Shown here one piece after another: positions 24,008-34,861 of a stretch of 64,000 nucleotides of DNA; positions within the stretch are counted from its first letter, which is position 1; each line of letters starts with the position of its first letter. Source of the stretch: Heterohyrax brucei (lineage: Eukaryota; Chordata; Mammalia; Hyracoidea; Procaviidae); NCBI GenBank assembly GCA_028571685.1, contig CM053141.1, positions 56,480,333 to 56,544,332 of the forward strand, written 5' to 3'. A program made the translations under genes and the position numbers. The notes beneath the pieces were generated by a model. That model was given only the letters and a program-made list of their open reading frames with translations. It did no database searches and was not told the DNA's origin.

Positions 24008-24541
24008 TGTCATGGACTGAACTGTGTCCCCCCAAAAACGTGTGTAGCCTTGTGGCTGGGCCATGATTCCCAACAGTTTATGACTGTCCTCCATTTTGTG
24101 TTTTTCCTGTGCTGTATGTTAGAGGATTAGGGTGGGACTTCCTAAATCACCGTTCCTAAAATCACCTCCCTGCTCTACTATAAAGGGAGTTTCCCTTGAG
24201 TATGGCTTGCACGACCCTTTATCCTTTCATTCTACAACAGATAAAAAAAAAAAAGAGAAGCAAACAGGGAATTCGGAACCTCACACCATCAAGAAAGCAA
24301 CACCAGGAGTACAGCGCATCCTTCAGACCTGGGTTCCTGTACCAAGATACACCCCGACCAAGGACTGATGCAACACAAGGAGTTTCCTGCAGAGCTGACA
24401 GAAGAAAAGCTCTTTCCTTGGAGTGGACACCCTGAATTTGGACCTGTAACCTACCGGACTGTGTAAGACTATAAACTTCCCTTTATAAAGCTATTCACTC
24501 TGTGGTATATCTGTTAAGAGCAGCACTAGCTGACTAAAACA
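24008..24541 (+). mobile_element. Solo LTR, ERVL-type (family A)
   Basis: Starts TGTCATGGACTGAACTGTGT and CCCCCCAAAA, ends GACTAAAACA, 534 bp, TG..CA ends. Five-base flanks GAGGT and GTGGT suggest an old 5-bp target duplication. Same family: 39080-39530, 49709-50232 and, reversed, 53149-53650. No internal viral sequence remains. Confidence 0.8.
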
Positions 24542-25315
24542 GTGGTAAACAATCACTGTCTTCTGTGTACTTTAAACATACCATTCCTGGGGAAGTGCAA
24601 GACTAACTGACCCTAGCTTCATTCATCTGGGTCTACTCACTTCCAATTTTGGTCAAAGGGGGTCACAGTCTACCAGGAAGTTCTCTATATACTTACAGTA
24701 TCAACCCAACCCTCATCCTGTTTCTATCCATCACCAGAGTGTTTCTACCTCAATGGTGGCTGCAGTTCCCAACTAAGGGAAGTTTGGGGATAAATACAGG
24801 TCCCTGTGACAGCATTATCCCCATGTTCAAAAAGGCCCGTCATTGGCAGGGCCCTCTGAACCAGTTAATGTACACCTGATTGCAGACATTTAATTTAAGA
24901 TAACATTCTTAAGCATGGCTGGTTTCCACTACCAATGATTGTTTCATAAGATCATAGAACTGTGGTTGTAATGAAAACTCTTGGCCTCAAGTTTCTTCCC
25001 TCCCTTCCTCCTGACCAGAACCAAATAAATGTTGTTTAATACCCAAAAGAGTCTAGATCTACCAGAGCATCTTTTGTTTCAAAAACTAAATTACTTCTTT
25101 GCAATACATCAAGATAGTCCATTCTGGAGAACACACACTATCTCCTGCACTGCACTGCTCACAAACTAGGAGAGACTGAACCTCCTCAAAGCAAATGCTT
25201 GGTTCCAAAGACTGTTTCCTTCTGCTTAATCCTGCTTCAGTTTGTTCTAGGTTTTAGTAGCTGTGGCTTCTACTTACAAATCCATCACTGGCAATAATGT
25301 AAGTTTTTCTACCTG
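24542..25315. other. Unassigned sequence
   Basis: No repeat or exon recognised. Confidence 0.4.
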
Positions 25316-25422
25316 TGTCTGAAGTTTCCTACCTAGAGACTGTCAGGCCTTTCTTCCAAGAGTGGGATCAAGCCTCCAGCCTTCCAGTCAGTAGTTAAAA
25401 GCTTAACCATTTGCGACTACCA
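25316..25422 (-). mobile_element. SINE, second long subtype, 5' half
   Basis: Minus strand: GACTGTCAGGCCTTTCTTCC, CCAGCCTTCCAGTCAGTAG, GCTTAACCATTTGCGACTAC. The 3' core is missing or unrecognisable. Confidence 0.6.
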
Positions 25423-25504
25423 ACAGACCTTCTCTGTTGTCTTAACTACTAAATTTTTAATGCTTAGGGATTAGTGTACATTTACCTATAAAACAACAAT
25501 GCAC

Positions 25505-26760
25505 TTACTTTTTTGTTTTTTTTTAATTGATTAACAAAAAGGTTTACTGGACTTACACAAACACTGACGTCAGCAGCTGCCCAGTATACATTTTATAAGC
25601 ATGAAAGGCAATTTAAGGATTTACTATACTTTTCACATTAAAGCATACCTCAAAACAGTTACATGTACTAAGATCACGTTACTGTGTGCCACAGGGTCAA
25701 TTCCAACTCACAGTGATCACAATGCAAATTGTACTGGCGCACACGGTCAGGGAAAAAGAGGCAAACCTGGACAAGACATGCGGCAAGGCAGGTGCACCAG
25801 CGGGGCCAAACCCAAGGAGGACAGCGAGGACAGCACAGGAGCAGGAGGGCTGCGCTCTGCCGCACTCATATTAAGCAGCACCAACAATACAACAAAATGT
25901 GAGTATTAATTTTTCATACATTTGAAATTAAGAATTCAATAGCTAAACAACTAGTGTTTCAAACTAAAAGTTTGAAAAATCTATGCAGTATTAATAAAAA
26001 AACAATATACAACAATCTGATACAACTGTCACAACGCATTTACTTTTACTTTCAGTGTTCTCAGCATTTGTCCTGAATATATTCCATTTTGGTTTTGCTC
26101 ATTTTAGATTATGGATTCCTAATATGCAAAAACGATGGCCTTTGTCTCTTCATCAGCTGATACTGGATAATTACTGAAATGCTGAAATGTTGAATGCATA
26201 CAGAAAGACAAGTCAATACAACCACCTCGCACTGTTTCTCTCATCCCATAAACTCACAATCTTTTTTAATTTCCTCCCTTCTTTTTGATTTACTTAGAAC
26301 TTAAACATTTATTTTCAACAGCAGGAAGCATGAGTTGTGTTGGCTTGTCAACATCCTTTATTTATAATTCACAACATGTTCCCCCTCTTCAAGATACAAT
26401 TTTTATCTGCCTCAGAATGAGTCCACAGCCAGACTTTCAGTATTAAATAATGACAGAGTTAAGAGCTCTAAGGTCACAGGCACAGGCCAAGAGCTCAGTA
26501 TTCAAGGGTGAAAAAACGCAATTCCTGATGTTATCATACGGCAGTATTCTCAGGTCTTGCTGTATTGACCAGCTGCAGTGCTGATGCAGGTATGCAGCTC
26601 CATCCCTTCTGGAAAAGCAGTCACCAGTGCCACACCTTCAGAACCACCATGGCATCCGTGCTGAAGCCACACTTCAAATGGGTTACCTATGGTCACTAAT
26701 CGAGCACACACAAGTACTAGACAGAGCCAGACCTTCCGGTGTGACATGAAACTCCTCTAA
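25505..26760 (-). other. Unassigned segment; candidate 3' UTR or retrocopy on the minus strand
   Basis: On the minus strand the segment ends with GTAAACCTTTTTGTTAATC and then an A-rich run (25505-25525), like an mRNA end. A SINE-core scrap (GTCAATTCCAACTCACAGTG) sits at 25697-25716, and 25735-25865 is clearly GC-richer than its surroundings. 26520-26760 is moderately GC-rich with a 65-codon open stretch lacking any family resemblance. I see no splice sites or conserved frame; it may simply be unannotated DNA. Confidence 0.2.
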
Positions 26761-27009
26761 CAGGCAGTCCTCATCAGCTCAGCTAAGACTTAGCACTGCA
26801 CTGCAGTCCCATGAGGAAAGAAAATAAACTTCACTGTCTAGAGTCTCAGATTCACCACTCTATGTCTTCAAAAGGAAAAAGCCAGGGCATCTTGTCACTG
26901 AATCTTAAGACTGCAAAAGTTCTTCAGTGACCATCTACATAGACACAACCCCACATTCTGGAACAAAGAATTGGGTAAGGACAAGACATGTAAGTCTAAT
27001 GACACAGAC

Positions 27010-28062
27010 TCACGTGAAAAATAATCCCGCAACATATTTCCTTTTCTGTTGTGTTGTGAAACGTACCATACATACAAAAGAGTGTACAAAGGAAACATAA
27101 AGAATAATTATAAAGCAAACACCTATGTGCCCAACATTGAAGTTAAGGACTAGAATATCCCTGTAACTTTTAAATCCCTGTTCCTTCCTTCCACTATCCT
27201 TCAGAAGGGTTTCTTAACCTTAGAACTGACATTTAGGGCAGGTAATTTTTAAATACTTAACTAGTGCACTGCAAGACGCTTGGTAATTCCTCTGGCCTCT
27301 ACCTACTAGATGCCAATAGTACACGCACGCTCACACACACAGGCACAGACACACACACACTTCTCAGTTGTGACAATCAAAAACATCTTTTGACATTGTG
27401 CCATATATACTCTTTAGGGGAAAATCGCCCCCTGGCGAGAACCACTGTCCTGGAGGTAATGCAAGCTGAATTTCTTCTTTTTCTTTAGGGTTCATCTACC
27501 AATACCAGTAACACTAAAACAAAGTATTGCTTGGGTTGGCTGTTTTAAACTTTGCAGGAATAAAATCATAATGCTTGTATTTTATGATTTGTTTCTTTCA
27601 CTCAGCATCATTTTCTCAGATGCATCCACGCTTTATTATTATATTGGGTAACTGCAGATCATTGTATGCATTGTTAGTTCATATTTTTAAGGCAATCAAT
27701 TAATTAAAACACGACAATTTACTAATCCATTCTACTACTGATATTCACACTATTTCTCATATTTTGCTTTTACAAATACCAGTGCTAGTAACATTCCCTG
27801 CTATATCTTCCTATAATTGCACAACAATTTCTCTTGAGTATTTACTTAACAATGGAATTACCCATTACAGCACATGCTTGTGTTCAAATAAAATATGCTT
27901 GTGTTCAACTTTGATTATTTGCCAATGTGGCTGTACAAATTTATATTCCCACCAGTGGTGTAAGACAATTGTATCACTCCACATGTTTTGCAACATTTGG
28001 TTCTTTCATTTACTTTTCATGACATTTGGTACCGCAAAAATATACATTTCTTACCGTGTAAA
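27010..28062 (-). mobile_element. Old L1 (L1M-type) 3' part
   Basis: Complement of L1: GATTTGTTTCTTTCACTCAG, ATGCATCCACGCTTTATTAT, AACAATGGAATTACCC, GTACAAATTTATATTCCCAC are the antisense of L1 ORF2 C-terminus and 3' region. Interrupted by a MER5-like element at 27205-27447. Highly decayed. Confidence 0.7.
27205..27447 (-). mobile_element. MER5-like hAT DNA element inside L1
   Basis: Ends AGGGTTTCTTAACC and CGAGAACCACTG are the family's inverted repeats; inside are GGCCTCTACCTACTAGATGC, CAGTTGTGACAATC and AAAATCGCCCCCTGG. Flanking octamers TCCTTCAG (27197) and TCCTGGAG (27448) fit a decayed 8-bp duplication. A CA-rich expansion (27325-27360) sits in the middle. Confidence 0.8.
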
Positions 28063-29316
28063 TGCCAATTCTACAAACAGCAAATGAGATCTGGATACAC
28101 TCAGACATTCTCTATAAGATTAAAATAAGAATAAGAGATTACAACTAAATGTTTATACCAAAGAACTGGATTCTTCCCCCTTGTTCTTGCTTTCCTCTTT
28201 GAAAGGAATTTGCTACATCCTTACATCGGCTTTATGAGCAAGTGCTTGAATTTATTCCTTCTAGCTGCTTTTTCTAGCCTTGTCCAAATAAGCCCCTGAT
28301 AACACAGCATAGGACATACAGCTTCACCATGGGAACATAAAACTGATATCTCATCATTTAACGAATGCAATTTATGGTGATGGTTTAATTTCATTTTAAC
28401 TCTTGCTCTAACATCTGATTATTAATTATAAATTTTACTGCCCTAAGAAATTTTACAAAGATCTTTTTTCTTTTTCAGTTTAATTCTTACCAGAAGATAA
28501 ATGTCTACAGTTCTATAACAGACAGAAAAGTAACCTTTGTAAAAAGGAAACTCTCATAGTTACATGCAGACATTTTTTAACGCATTGAATTAAAGAAGAA
28601 ACTGAGATCCTTGTTCTGAGAACATTCATGGCAATACTCAGTTAAGATTCACAGTTTCTCACTCTCAAATGAAATTTAGATTCCTAAAATTCATGCCCAC
28701 TCACCAAACTATGTTTACCAAACATGAGTGTTGATTTATTTTCTTTTCTTTAACTGGAGAATTATTTTTAGCACAGTAAATTAGTACATAGTCAAAATAA
28801 CCCTAACTTTATACAGCCCAATGCTGTTATTATGGTTTATCGTTGTCCAATAAAAGCTTCTCTGTAAAGGTTATGTTATAAATCTCAGCAATCAAAGTTC
28901 TAACCACTATGCCAAGGAAGCAAAGATACAGAATCCTCAGATTCCCATGATAGCCAGAAGACTATCAAAGATACATTTCTGTACAGCAAGAAGCCATATC
29001 AGACTGATTCTGCAAGAGGCTCCTTCATCTTTAGTCAATATCCACAATAACCTGAATTCTGTGCAACTAAAGGAAAATGCTAAGAATAAGATCCAGAAGC
29101 CAATGGTTATATCCATGAACACTCAAAATAAGAATTACAGTAGTGGAAAATCTAACTCAGGAAATGATTTGTTCACTGAAGTTCTTAAACTCAATCTAAA
29201 CTTTCAAAAGACTTCCGAACTTTCATTGGTACTATTGTTCAAAACAAATCATTGCTGTTTTAATTATCAGGGACCATTACCACTATCAAGGTATTGTGAT
29301 TACTGTAGCTACACTG
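28063..29316. other. Unassigned sequence
   Basis: AT-rich. A short SINE-head scrap (TTCTAACCACTATGCCA) appears at 28897-28913. The plus-strand open stretch 28947-29354 (136 codons) has no family features and its last part lies in a SINE. Confidence 0.4.
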
Positions 29317-29467
29317 TTGTCATTATGTGCCATCAAGCTGATTCTAACTCACAGTGACCCTACAGGCAGAGCAGAACTAACCTACAGGGCTCCCAAAGAG
29401 TGGCTGGTGGATTTGAACTGCTGACCTATTGGTTAGCAGCCTGAGCTCTTAACTACTTTGCCAACAC
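29317..29467 (-). mobile_element. AfroSINE-like SINE, short form
   Basis: Minus strand: TTGTCATTATGTGCCATCAA, core CTGATTCTAACTCACAGTGA, GGATTTGAACTGCTGACC, head complement CTTAACTACTTTGCCAACA. Confidence 0.85.
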
Positions 29468-29631
29468 AACTCTGTAACTCTACTGGGTTTCTTTATTTTG
29501 AATGTAATATACACCAAAAACATCACAGGGCAATGCTACTGGCCTCCTTGGAAATTATGACTGAAAATTACCCCAATTTGTACCCCCGTAACATAATAGT
29601 GAATTATTTCATAACTACCTCAGTAAGTTAT

Positions 29632-29684
29632 GGAGCAGTTCTACTCTGTTCTACATGTTGCAGAATCAACTCTACAGCCACAAA
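29632..29684 (+). mobile_element. AfroSINE-like SINE, 3' third
   Basis: ATGGAGCAGTTCTACTCTGT followed by CAGAATCAACTCTACAGCC. Only the end of the SINE is readable. Confidence 0.55.
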
Positions 29685-29714
29685 TTTCTGACTGGTTTAT
29701 CTTATGCTTCATGG

Positions 29715-30255
29715 AGCAAAGGATTCAATTCCCAGCCTTCCTTGGACCTAGGAGTTGTCATGGGAGTAAGTTCTTGGAAATGAGATACAAGAGAAGGATG
29801 CTCAATGGGCACTGAATCTCAGAAGGAATATTTTTGAGTTTCTACTTTTCCTTTCTGTAACTAAGACTTACTGTAGGTCCACTGGTCACAGTCTTCGATT
29901 GTGAGTGTGTCTGGATAACAGTAACCTCACGGAGTAGAGAACTATGAGAGCAAGTCTAGTGACACAAATGACAGTGGGACTGCCAGCCTACCCTCCACCA
30001 TACTTTGCACAAAACCCAAAACATACACAACCTCATCATCATTGCGTCAATTCTGACTCATAGTGACGCTATACTGATGCTATGGGACACAACAGAATTA
30101 TTCCATAGAGTTTCCAAGAAGCACCTGGTGGATCTGAAATGCCAACCTATTGGTCAGCAGCTACAGCACGTTGCATAAGCAATAGAAATAAACTTCTAAC
30201 TTGTTTAAAGACGATTGTGTGTCTCATTGAGCCTAACCTAATCTTAACTGATATA
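29715..30255 (+). mobile_element. Old LTR-like mammalian repeat, split by a SINE
   Basis: Left part CAATTCCCAGCCTTCCTTGG; right part AACTTCTAACTTGTTTAAAG and TAACCTAATCTTAACTGATA after the SINE at 30031-30175. Same family as 36640-36985. Old fossil with no coding part. Confidence 0.5.
30031..30175 (-). mobile_element. AfroSINE-like SINE, short form
   Basis: Minus strand: GTCAATTCTGACTCATAGTG core, AAGAAGCACCTGGTGG, CAACCTATTGGTCAGCAGC. The outer head is lost. Inserted in an older repeat. Confidence 0.8.
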
Positions 30256-30264
30256 GAACACAAT

Positions 30265-30500
30265 TCATTTTAAAAAGTAGGTGTCCCTCTGGCAGTGGAT
30301 GATGGTGATGGTTTCACATAGTTAGTGTAATCACCGTCACTAAATTGTACACATAAGCCAAAAACTAAACCCACTGCCACTGAGTCAATTCCAACTCTTA
30401 GCAACCCTATAGGACTGGGTAGAACTGCTTCATAAATTGTACACATTAAAACACTGGCAAACATTGGGTTACATATATTTTTGCAACAACAACAAAAAAA
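30265..30500 (+). mobile_element. Old L1 3' terminus
   Basis: GGATGATGGTGATGGTTTCA, TAAATTGTACACAT(TAAAACACTGG) and an A-rich end near 30481-30500 match the old L1 3' UTR terminus. A SINE is inserted at 30355-30432. Confidence 0.65.
30355..30432 (-). mobile_element. AfroSINE-like SINE, 5'-truncated, 14-bp target duplication
   Basis: 78 bp carrying only the 3' half (AAACCCACTGCCACTGAGTC, CTCTTAGCAACCCTATAGGA, AGAACTGCTTCA). Bounded by perfect TAAATTGTACACAT at 30341-30354 and 30433-30446. Confidence 0.92.
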
Positions 30501-30587
30501 AATGCATAATGTGAAAAAAAATTACAAAACCTTACTGAACCAAAATGTAAAGTTAAATAAGACAAGTAGACATTCCCTAAAAAGTAA

Positions 30588-30747
30588 ACCAAATCAAGCC
30601 AAACCCAGTGCCACCAAGTCAATTCTGACTCATAGTGACCCTACAGGACAGAGCAGAACTGCTCCATAGAGTTTCCAAGGAGCACCTGGTAGATTCAAAT
30701 TACTGACCTTTTGGTTCGCAGATGTAATCATTACACACCAGGGTTTC
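30588..30747 (-). mobile_element. AfroSINE-like SINE, short form, target duplication
   Basis: Minus strand, complete from AAACCCAGTGCCACC to ACCAGGGTTTCC. Flanks CCCTAAAAAGTAA (30575-30587) and CCCTAAAAGTAA (from 30748) differ by one A in the run. Confidence 0.9.
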
Positions 30748-30811
30748 CCCTAAAAGTAAGGGCTCTAGCAGTTGTCATTAGAGAATCACTCTTTCAAAAA
30801 CCATTATCATT

Positions 30812-30897
30812 TCAGAGCTCAGACTGTGAATCAAAAGGATGGCAGCTCAAATCCATCAGCCACTCCGTAACTCAATGGCAGTGGGTTCAGCTTTTTG
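30812..30897 (+). mobile_element. AfroSINE-like SINE with central deletion
   Basis: Head side (AGACTGTGAATCAAAAGG, GGCAGCTCAAATCCATC) passes directly into AACTCAATGGCAGTGGGTTC; the GGGGCAGTTCTACTCTGTC and GTCGCTATGAGTC parts are missing. Confidence 0.65.
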
Positions 30898-31090
30898 GTG
30901 TTACCATTTAAGAAGTCAGAAATATTTGCCCCTGAGTTACTGACAAGCTACTTCATACTCCTCCTTCCTTCTCACATACCCAAAATACAGGTACTGTTGC
31001 AGGGATTGTCAAAACTGTTACTCTGAAAACCGTCAACTTACTGTGTAATTTTTTTTCTGATAAGCCTTTTTACTTCATTCTCTCCCTAAC

Positions 31091-31338
31091 CTGTACAAAT
31101 ACTGCTTTATCCTTGAACATCCTTCCTCAGATGAACAAGTACATCTGTTACCCAAACTCCAAGTCCACTCTAAAAATGAAGTACCCACACATTATATTCT
31201 TCTTCTATACAGCCACTCTATTTGCAAAACCTATTTTATTTCAGCTATAAACTTATAAGGTCAAATGCACTGCTTGGAATGAAAGATGAATAACGGATTA
31301 CTGCCCATTAAAGAATGGATCTCTGTCTTAGATAAACT
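31091..31338. repeat. Local direct duplication, copy 1
   Basis: 248 bp matching 31969-32218 at about 90 percent, offset 878 bp. Shared landmarks: ATCCTTGAACATCCTTCCTC, ACATCTGTTACCCAAACTCC, GCTTGGAATGAAAGATGAAT. Not a repeat family I recognise. Confidence 0.9.
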
Positions 31339-31968
31339 CTGACCCAGTGGTCTTTAAACAGGCAATTACAAATCTACATCTACACTTGCTTTTGAAAAAC
31401 TACATATTATTATTTAAAAAAATAATAATAATAATAATTTTGGAAATTATCACATGTTCTTTGCTATCTCATCTGACGAAAGCACAAAAAAGAGCAAGTC
31501 ACAGACAGGTTAAAATCTGTTCAAATGGGACTACAGAAAGAAACGTGCAAACGAGAAAACAAGAAAAGGAACACTCAATTTAAAGTCAATATGATTACTT
31601 ACAGTTTATTGTTGCTTTCCCTAAGAAATTTCAAAGGTAGGCATGAAAATAAAGGAGAAAAAAAAAGTCTTCAACCATACGGCAGAAAATAAATGCTATT
31701 TATGATACATCACCAAAAAAAAAAAACTGATATCAAAGTACAACAAATTTCAGTTCTATCTGTGGATCAAAAAACAACCATTTTCTCCCTCTAAGGGAGC
31801 TCTTCTAAATATACGTCACATAACTGATAGCACAACTTTGAGGAGTCATACAACCCCTCACCCTGATGAAAGCACAATGGTCACATTTCCTTATTTCTCC
31901 TCTATCATTTTGCTTGTGATAAAAATAAAACAGGTTAATATATCCAGCCTACCTCTTGAGAACAAATA
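31339..31968. other. Spacer between the duplicated blocks
   Basis: No recognised element. Holds an ATA/AAT tract at 31421-31438 and an A run near 31715. Confidence 0.4.
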
Positions 31969-32218
31969 CTGTACGAATACTGCATTATCCTTGAACATCC
32001 TTCCTCAGATAAACAAGTACATCTGTTACCCAAACTCCAAGTCCACTCTAAAAATGAGGTACCCATGCATTATATTCTTTCTTCTAATATAGGTGGTCTA
32101 TTTGCAAAACCTATTTTATTTCACCTATAATCTTATAAGGTAAAATGCATTGCTTGGAATGAAAGATGAATAATCGATTATTGCCCACTAAAGAATGGAT
32201 CTCTGTTTTAGATAAATT
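31969..32218. repeat. Local direct duplication, copy 2
   Basis: Second copy. Most differences are single substitutions, many of them transitions; one poorly matching patch (CTATACAGCCACTC against CTAATATAGGTGGTC) looks like a small local rearrangement. Confidence 0.9.
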
Positions 32219-33309
32219 CAATATGTTGGAACCAATACAAACACCTTCAAACAAGGCCCTAACCTGGATCATTTATTTCCAAACAAGGTTAAATAACAAA
32301 GGGGCTTGAGGCAAAGACACATGGTTTGGGTAATTATGGACAGAATAAGACCCTCTTAATATGCTCCAAGGTACACAGGGTTTCCAAAGCACTGAGTGGA
32401 GAGAATTCTGCCCAAGTAAAGGCAGTGTCTGTCACTATGCTTTTGCTACTGCTCTGGACTTCAAATAAAGTCTTGGAATGCCACTTGCTTCATTACTGGG
32501 ATCTCTTTTTGCGAGTGTTGAATTATTTAACAACTCCCATAATACATTTGAAAGGTTATTTGCCCCAAACGGGGTTGGGGAGGGAGCCATTACAAAATAA
32601 AATAAATTTTTGTTTCTAAAATGTGGAGGGTTTTACTCCTCAACTTCTGTTGTACAGCTTCTGCACACTAGCCAAAAGGAGGAGGATCATCAACATAAAA
32701 AGAAACAACTCTGTCTAAAGCAAGTTGACAAAACTGGCCTCCCAATGTTTTCTAAATGTTTCCAGCTCTAACGGTGCCACCATCATCCCAAGCAGATATG
32801 TACTTCCCAAGAAGTATACAGTTGTCTGTGGGTAAAACATGTAAGAGTTCAATTAGTAATTCAAAAAGAACTATTGCCCTGAGCTATAAAAAAAAAAAGT
32901 TATTCCATAACTTCTTTGTTAACTTCAATCACAAAGCCATCTAGCAGAAATAGCTGCTGAGATCTAGAACATTATCTAGCAAGAATAACCAAATGAAACC
33001 ACATCAGAATTTATAGATTTTTTTTCCCAGCAAAACTTCAAGCAATCTTCTTTAAAGTATCACTAAAGAATCAAGTACAAAATCCAGGCAAGAACAGATC
33101 TGGGTCCAAATAATGAAGACAGCAACACTTGTCTTTCTGAAAAATCTAATTTAAATATATGGGGGGATAAAGGGAAAGAATTCCTTCTAGTGACCAAATT
33201 AAAAAATAAATAAAAATTAGTACCACTTACCTTTAAGGATTTAGTCCTTCACTTTTTACCACTTTTTTTACTGGGGTAAAAATTCAATCCAAAAAATAAA
33301 ACAAAAAAA
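32219..33309. other. Unassigned sequence
   Basis: No repeat or exon recognised in about 1.1 kb; several A runs (32888, 33265, 33300). Confidence 0.4.
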
Positions 33310-33700
33310 TCTTTGCTCAGTTTATCTTCAATATGACAGGCACTGCTAGGTAAATACTAAGGACACAAAGACAAAAGATCAAAACCCTAGTATCAAGGAT
33401 CGTCTAGCTCAGAAAGAGAGAGCAGCAGTTTAACAAACCTGTGGCAGACAATGACAATACAAATGGGCCTGGTACAATAGAAGAGATGAACAAAGGGTTT
33501 CTGGGAGACAGAGCAGGAACACTGAAGCCATTAGAGAAGTGACAGGAAAGATTTTCTAGAGAGGGCATCTCAGAAGTGAGTCTTAAAAGATTTAGGAGTT
33601 AGCCAGGTGAAAGGAAGTTTAAAGACGAAAAAGATTTCCAGATAGGAATAACCTGAGTAAAAGCAAGAAACACCACAGGGTGTGAAAGCATTTCAAGTCT
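33310..33700 (-). mobile_element. L2 LINE 3' region
   Basis: Inverse L2 order is very clear: GACAGGCACTGCTAGGTAAA, GGATCGTCTAGCTCAGAAAG, AGTGAGTCTTAAAAGATTTA, GGAGTTAGCCAGGTGAAAGG, AAAAGCAAGAAACACCACAG. Confidence 0.75.
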
Positions 33701-33984
33701 GATGGCATAGGCCCTAAACACCCTCCTGTTCTCTTTAAATAATCACTTCTCAGTCTGCAACACCAGTGAACAGACCACAGAATTACATCAACTAAAATTC
33801 ATTCATAATTGTAAAAATGGTGGCGGAGCATCTGACCTTCTGTAACTTCAAAAGGAGGAAGGAGACCAGAGATCAACTGCCCAAGGCTAATTCCTTTGAG
33901 ACAGGACTCCACCCTCCAAACTTTTAACTAAATCGGACACCAACAGTCCCTTCCAGCATACTCTCTACTTCTCTGTTGAGTTCT

Positions 33985-34785
33985 GCAATTTGTTACAGCA
34001 GCCACACAGGACTCACTGATGATATGATTATGGAGGTTATTAGGTAAGTAACAGGTCACAACTCACAGACAGTATGATTATGGGAGTTACAACTCGGGTT
34101 TAGGAGCACTCAGGCTACCGTTCCTCTTCTCAGCCATTTCCACAAGGCACACCTCTTTCTGGCCCTTGGCTTCTACCCTACTCGGGCAAGAGTTACCAAC
34201 CTTTTCTAGCTCAGCCAGTAAGTGCCTTAAGGTACCCCACTCTGCCAGTAAGCCTTAGCCAGATGGTGTTTATCTCTAGCTCCACAGGTCCACACACCTA
34301 GCTCTACCTAACGCTTGCAGGCACCCTGCTCCGTGTGCAAGGAGGCCCACCGTGCCATCTCCTGCCAATCTCCTATCTCTGCTTCCACATTTCTCTGCCC
34401 CTGCTTCTTACCGTCTTTAGTGTGACAGCTATCTCTCTGCCTCCTGGTTCAGGAGCTTCCCTCCAAAGGGATGCTAGGTCCAAAGGACACATCCACTCCT
34501 GCCTCTGCTTTCTTGGTGGTGGTGAGATCCTCTCTCCCCACCTGGGATGGCTCACTGTAAGACCAGAAGAATGGCAAAACAGACCAATCGTCTTGTGAGG
34601 GTTCCATAGACCTCATTTGCACAGTCCACCTCCACAAGGGTGCCTTGCTCCTTATTTACATTATTAGCAAATTATCCAGTCCCTTGGTAGGCCACAAGTA
34701 CCTCCTCTGTATAGTCCCACCCAGTCATCTGGTCAGAGTTACAAGGACTACAGCTAGAAGGATCACATTACATAATTCATGACAC
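33985..34785 (-). mobile_element. Fossil LTR-like element, ERVL-type relative
   Basis: On the minus strand starts near TGTCATGAATTATG (34785) and carries a CCACCAAGAAAGCAG..GTCCTTTGGACCTAG block that also occurs in the solo LTRs at 24008, 39080 and 49709, so it looks like a related but distinct LTR family. About 800 bp, no coding region seen, ends not certain. Confidence 0.5.
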
Positions 34786-34861
34786 TACAACATTAATATA
34801 CAAAACATCCTCACTTTAAGATTTACATCCATAAATATAATACTTCTCCACAAGTAGAAAG

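Noticed and set aside
28947-29357. 136-codon open stretch on the plus strand
   Set aside because: Its end lies in a SINE and the rest shows no family motif; no start context or exon structure.
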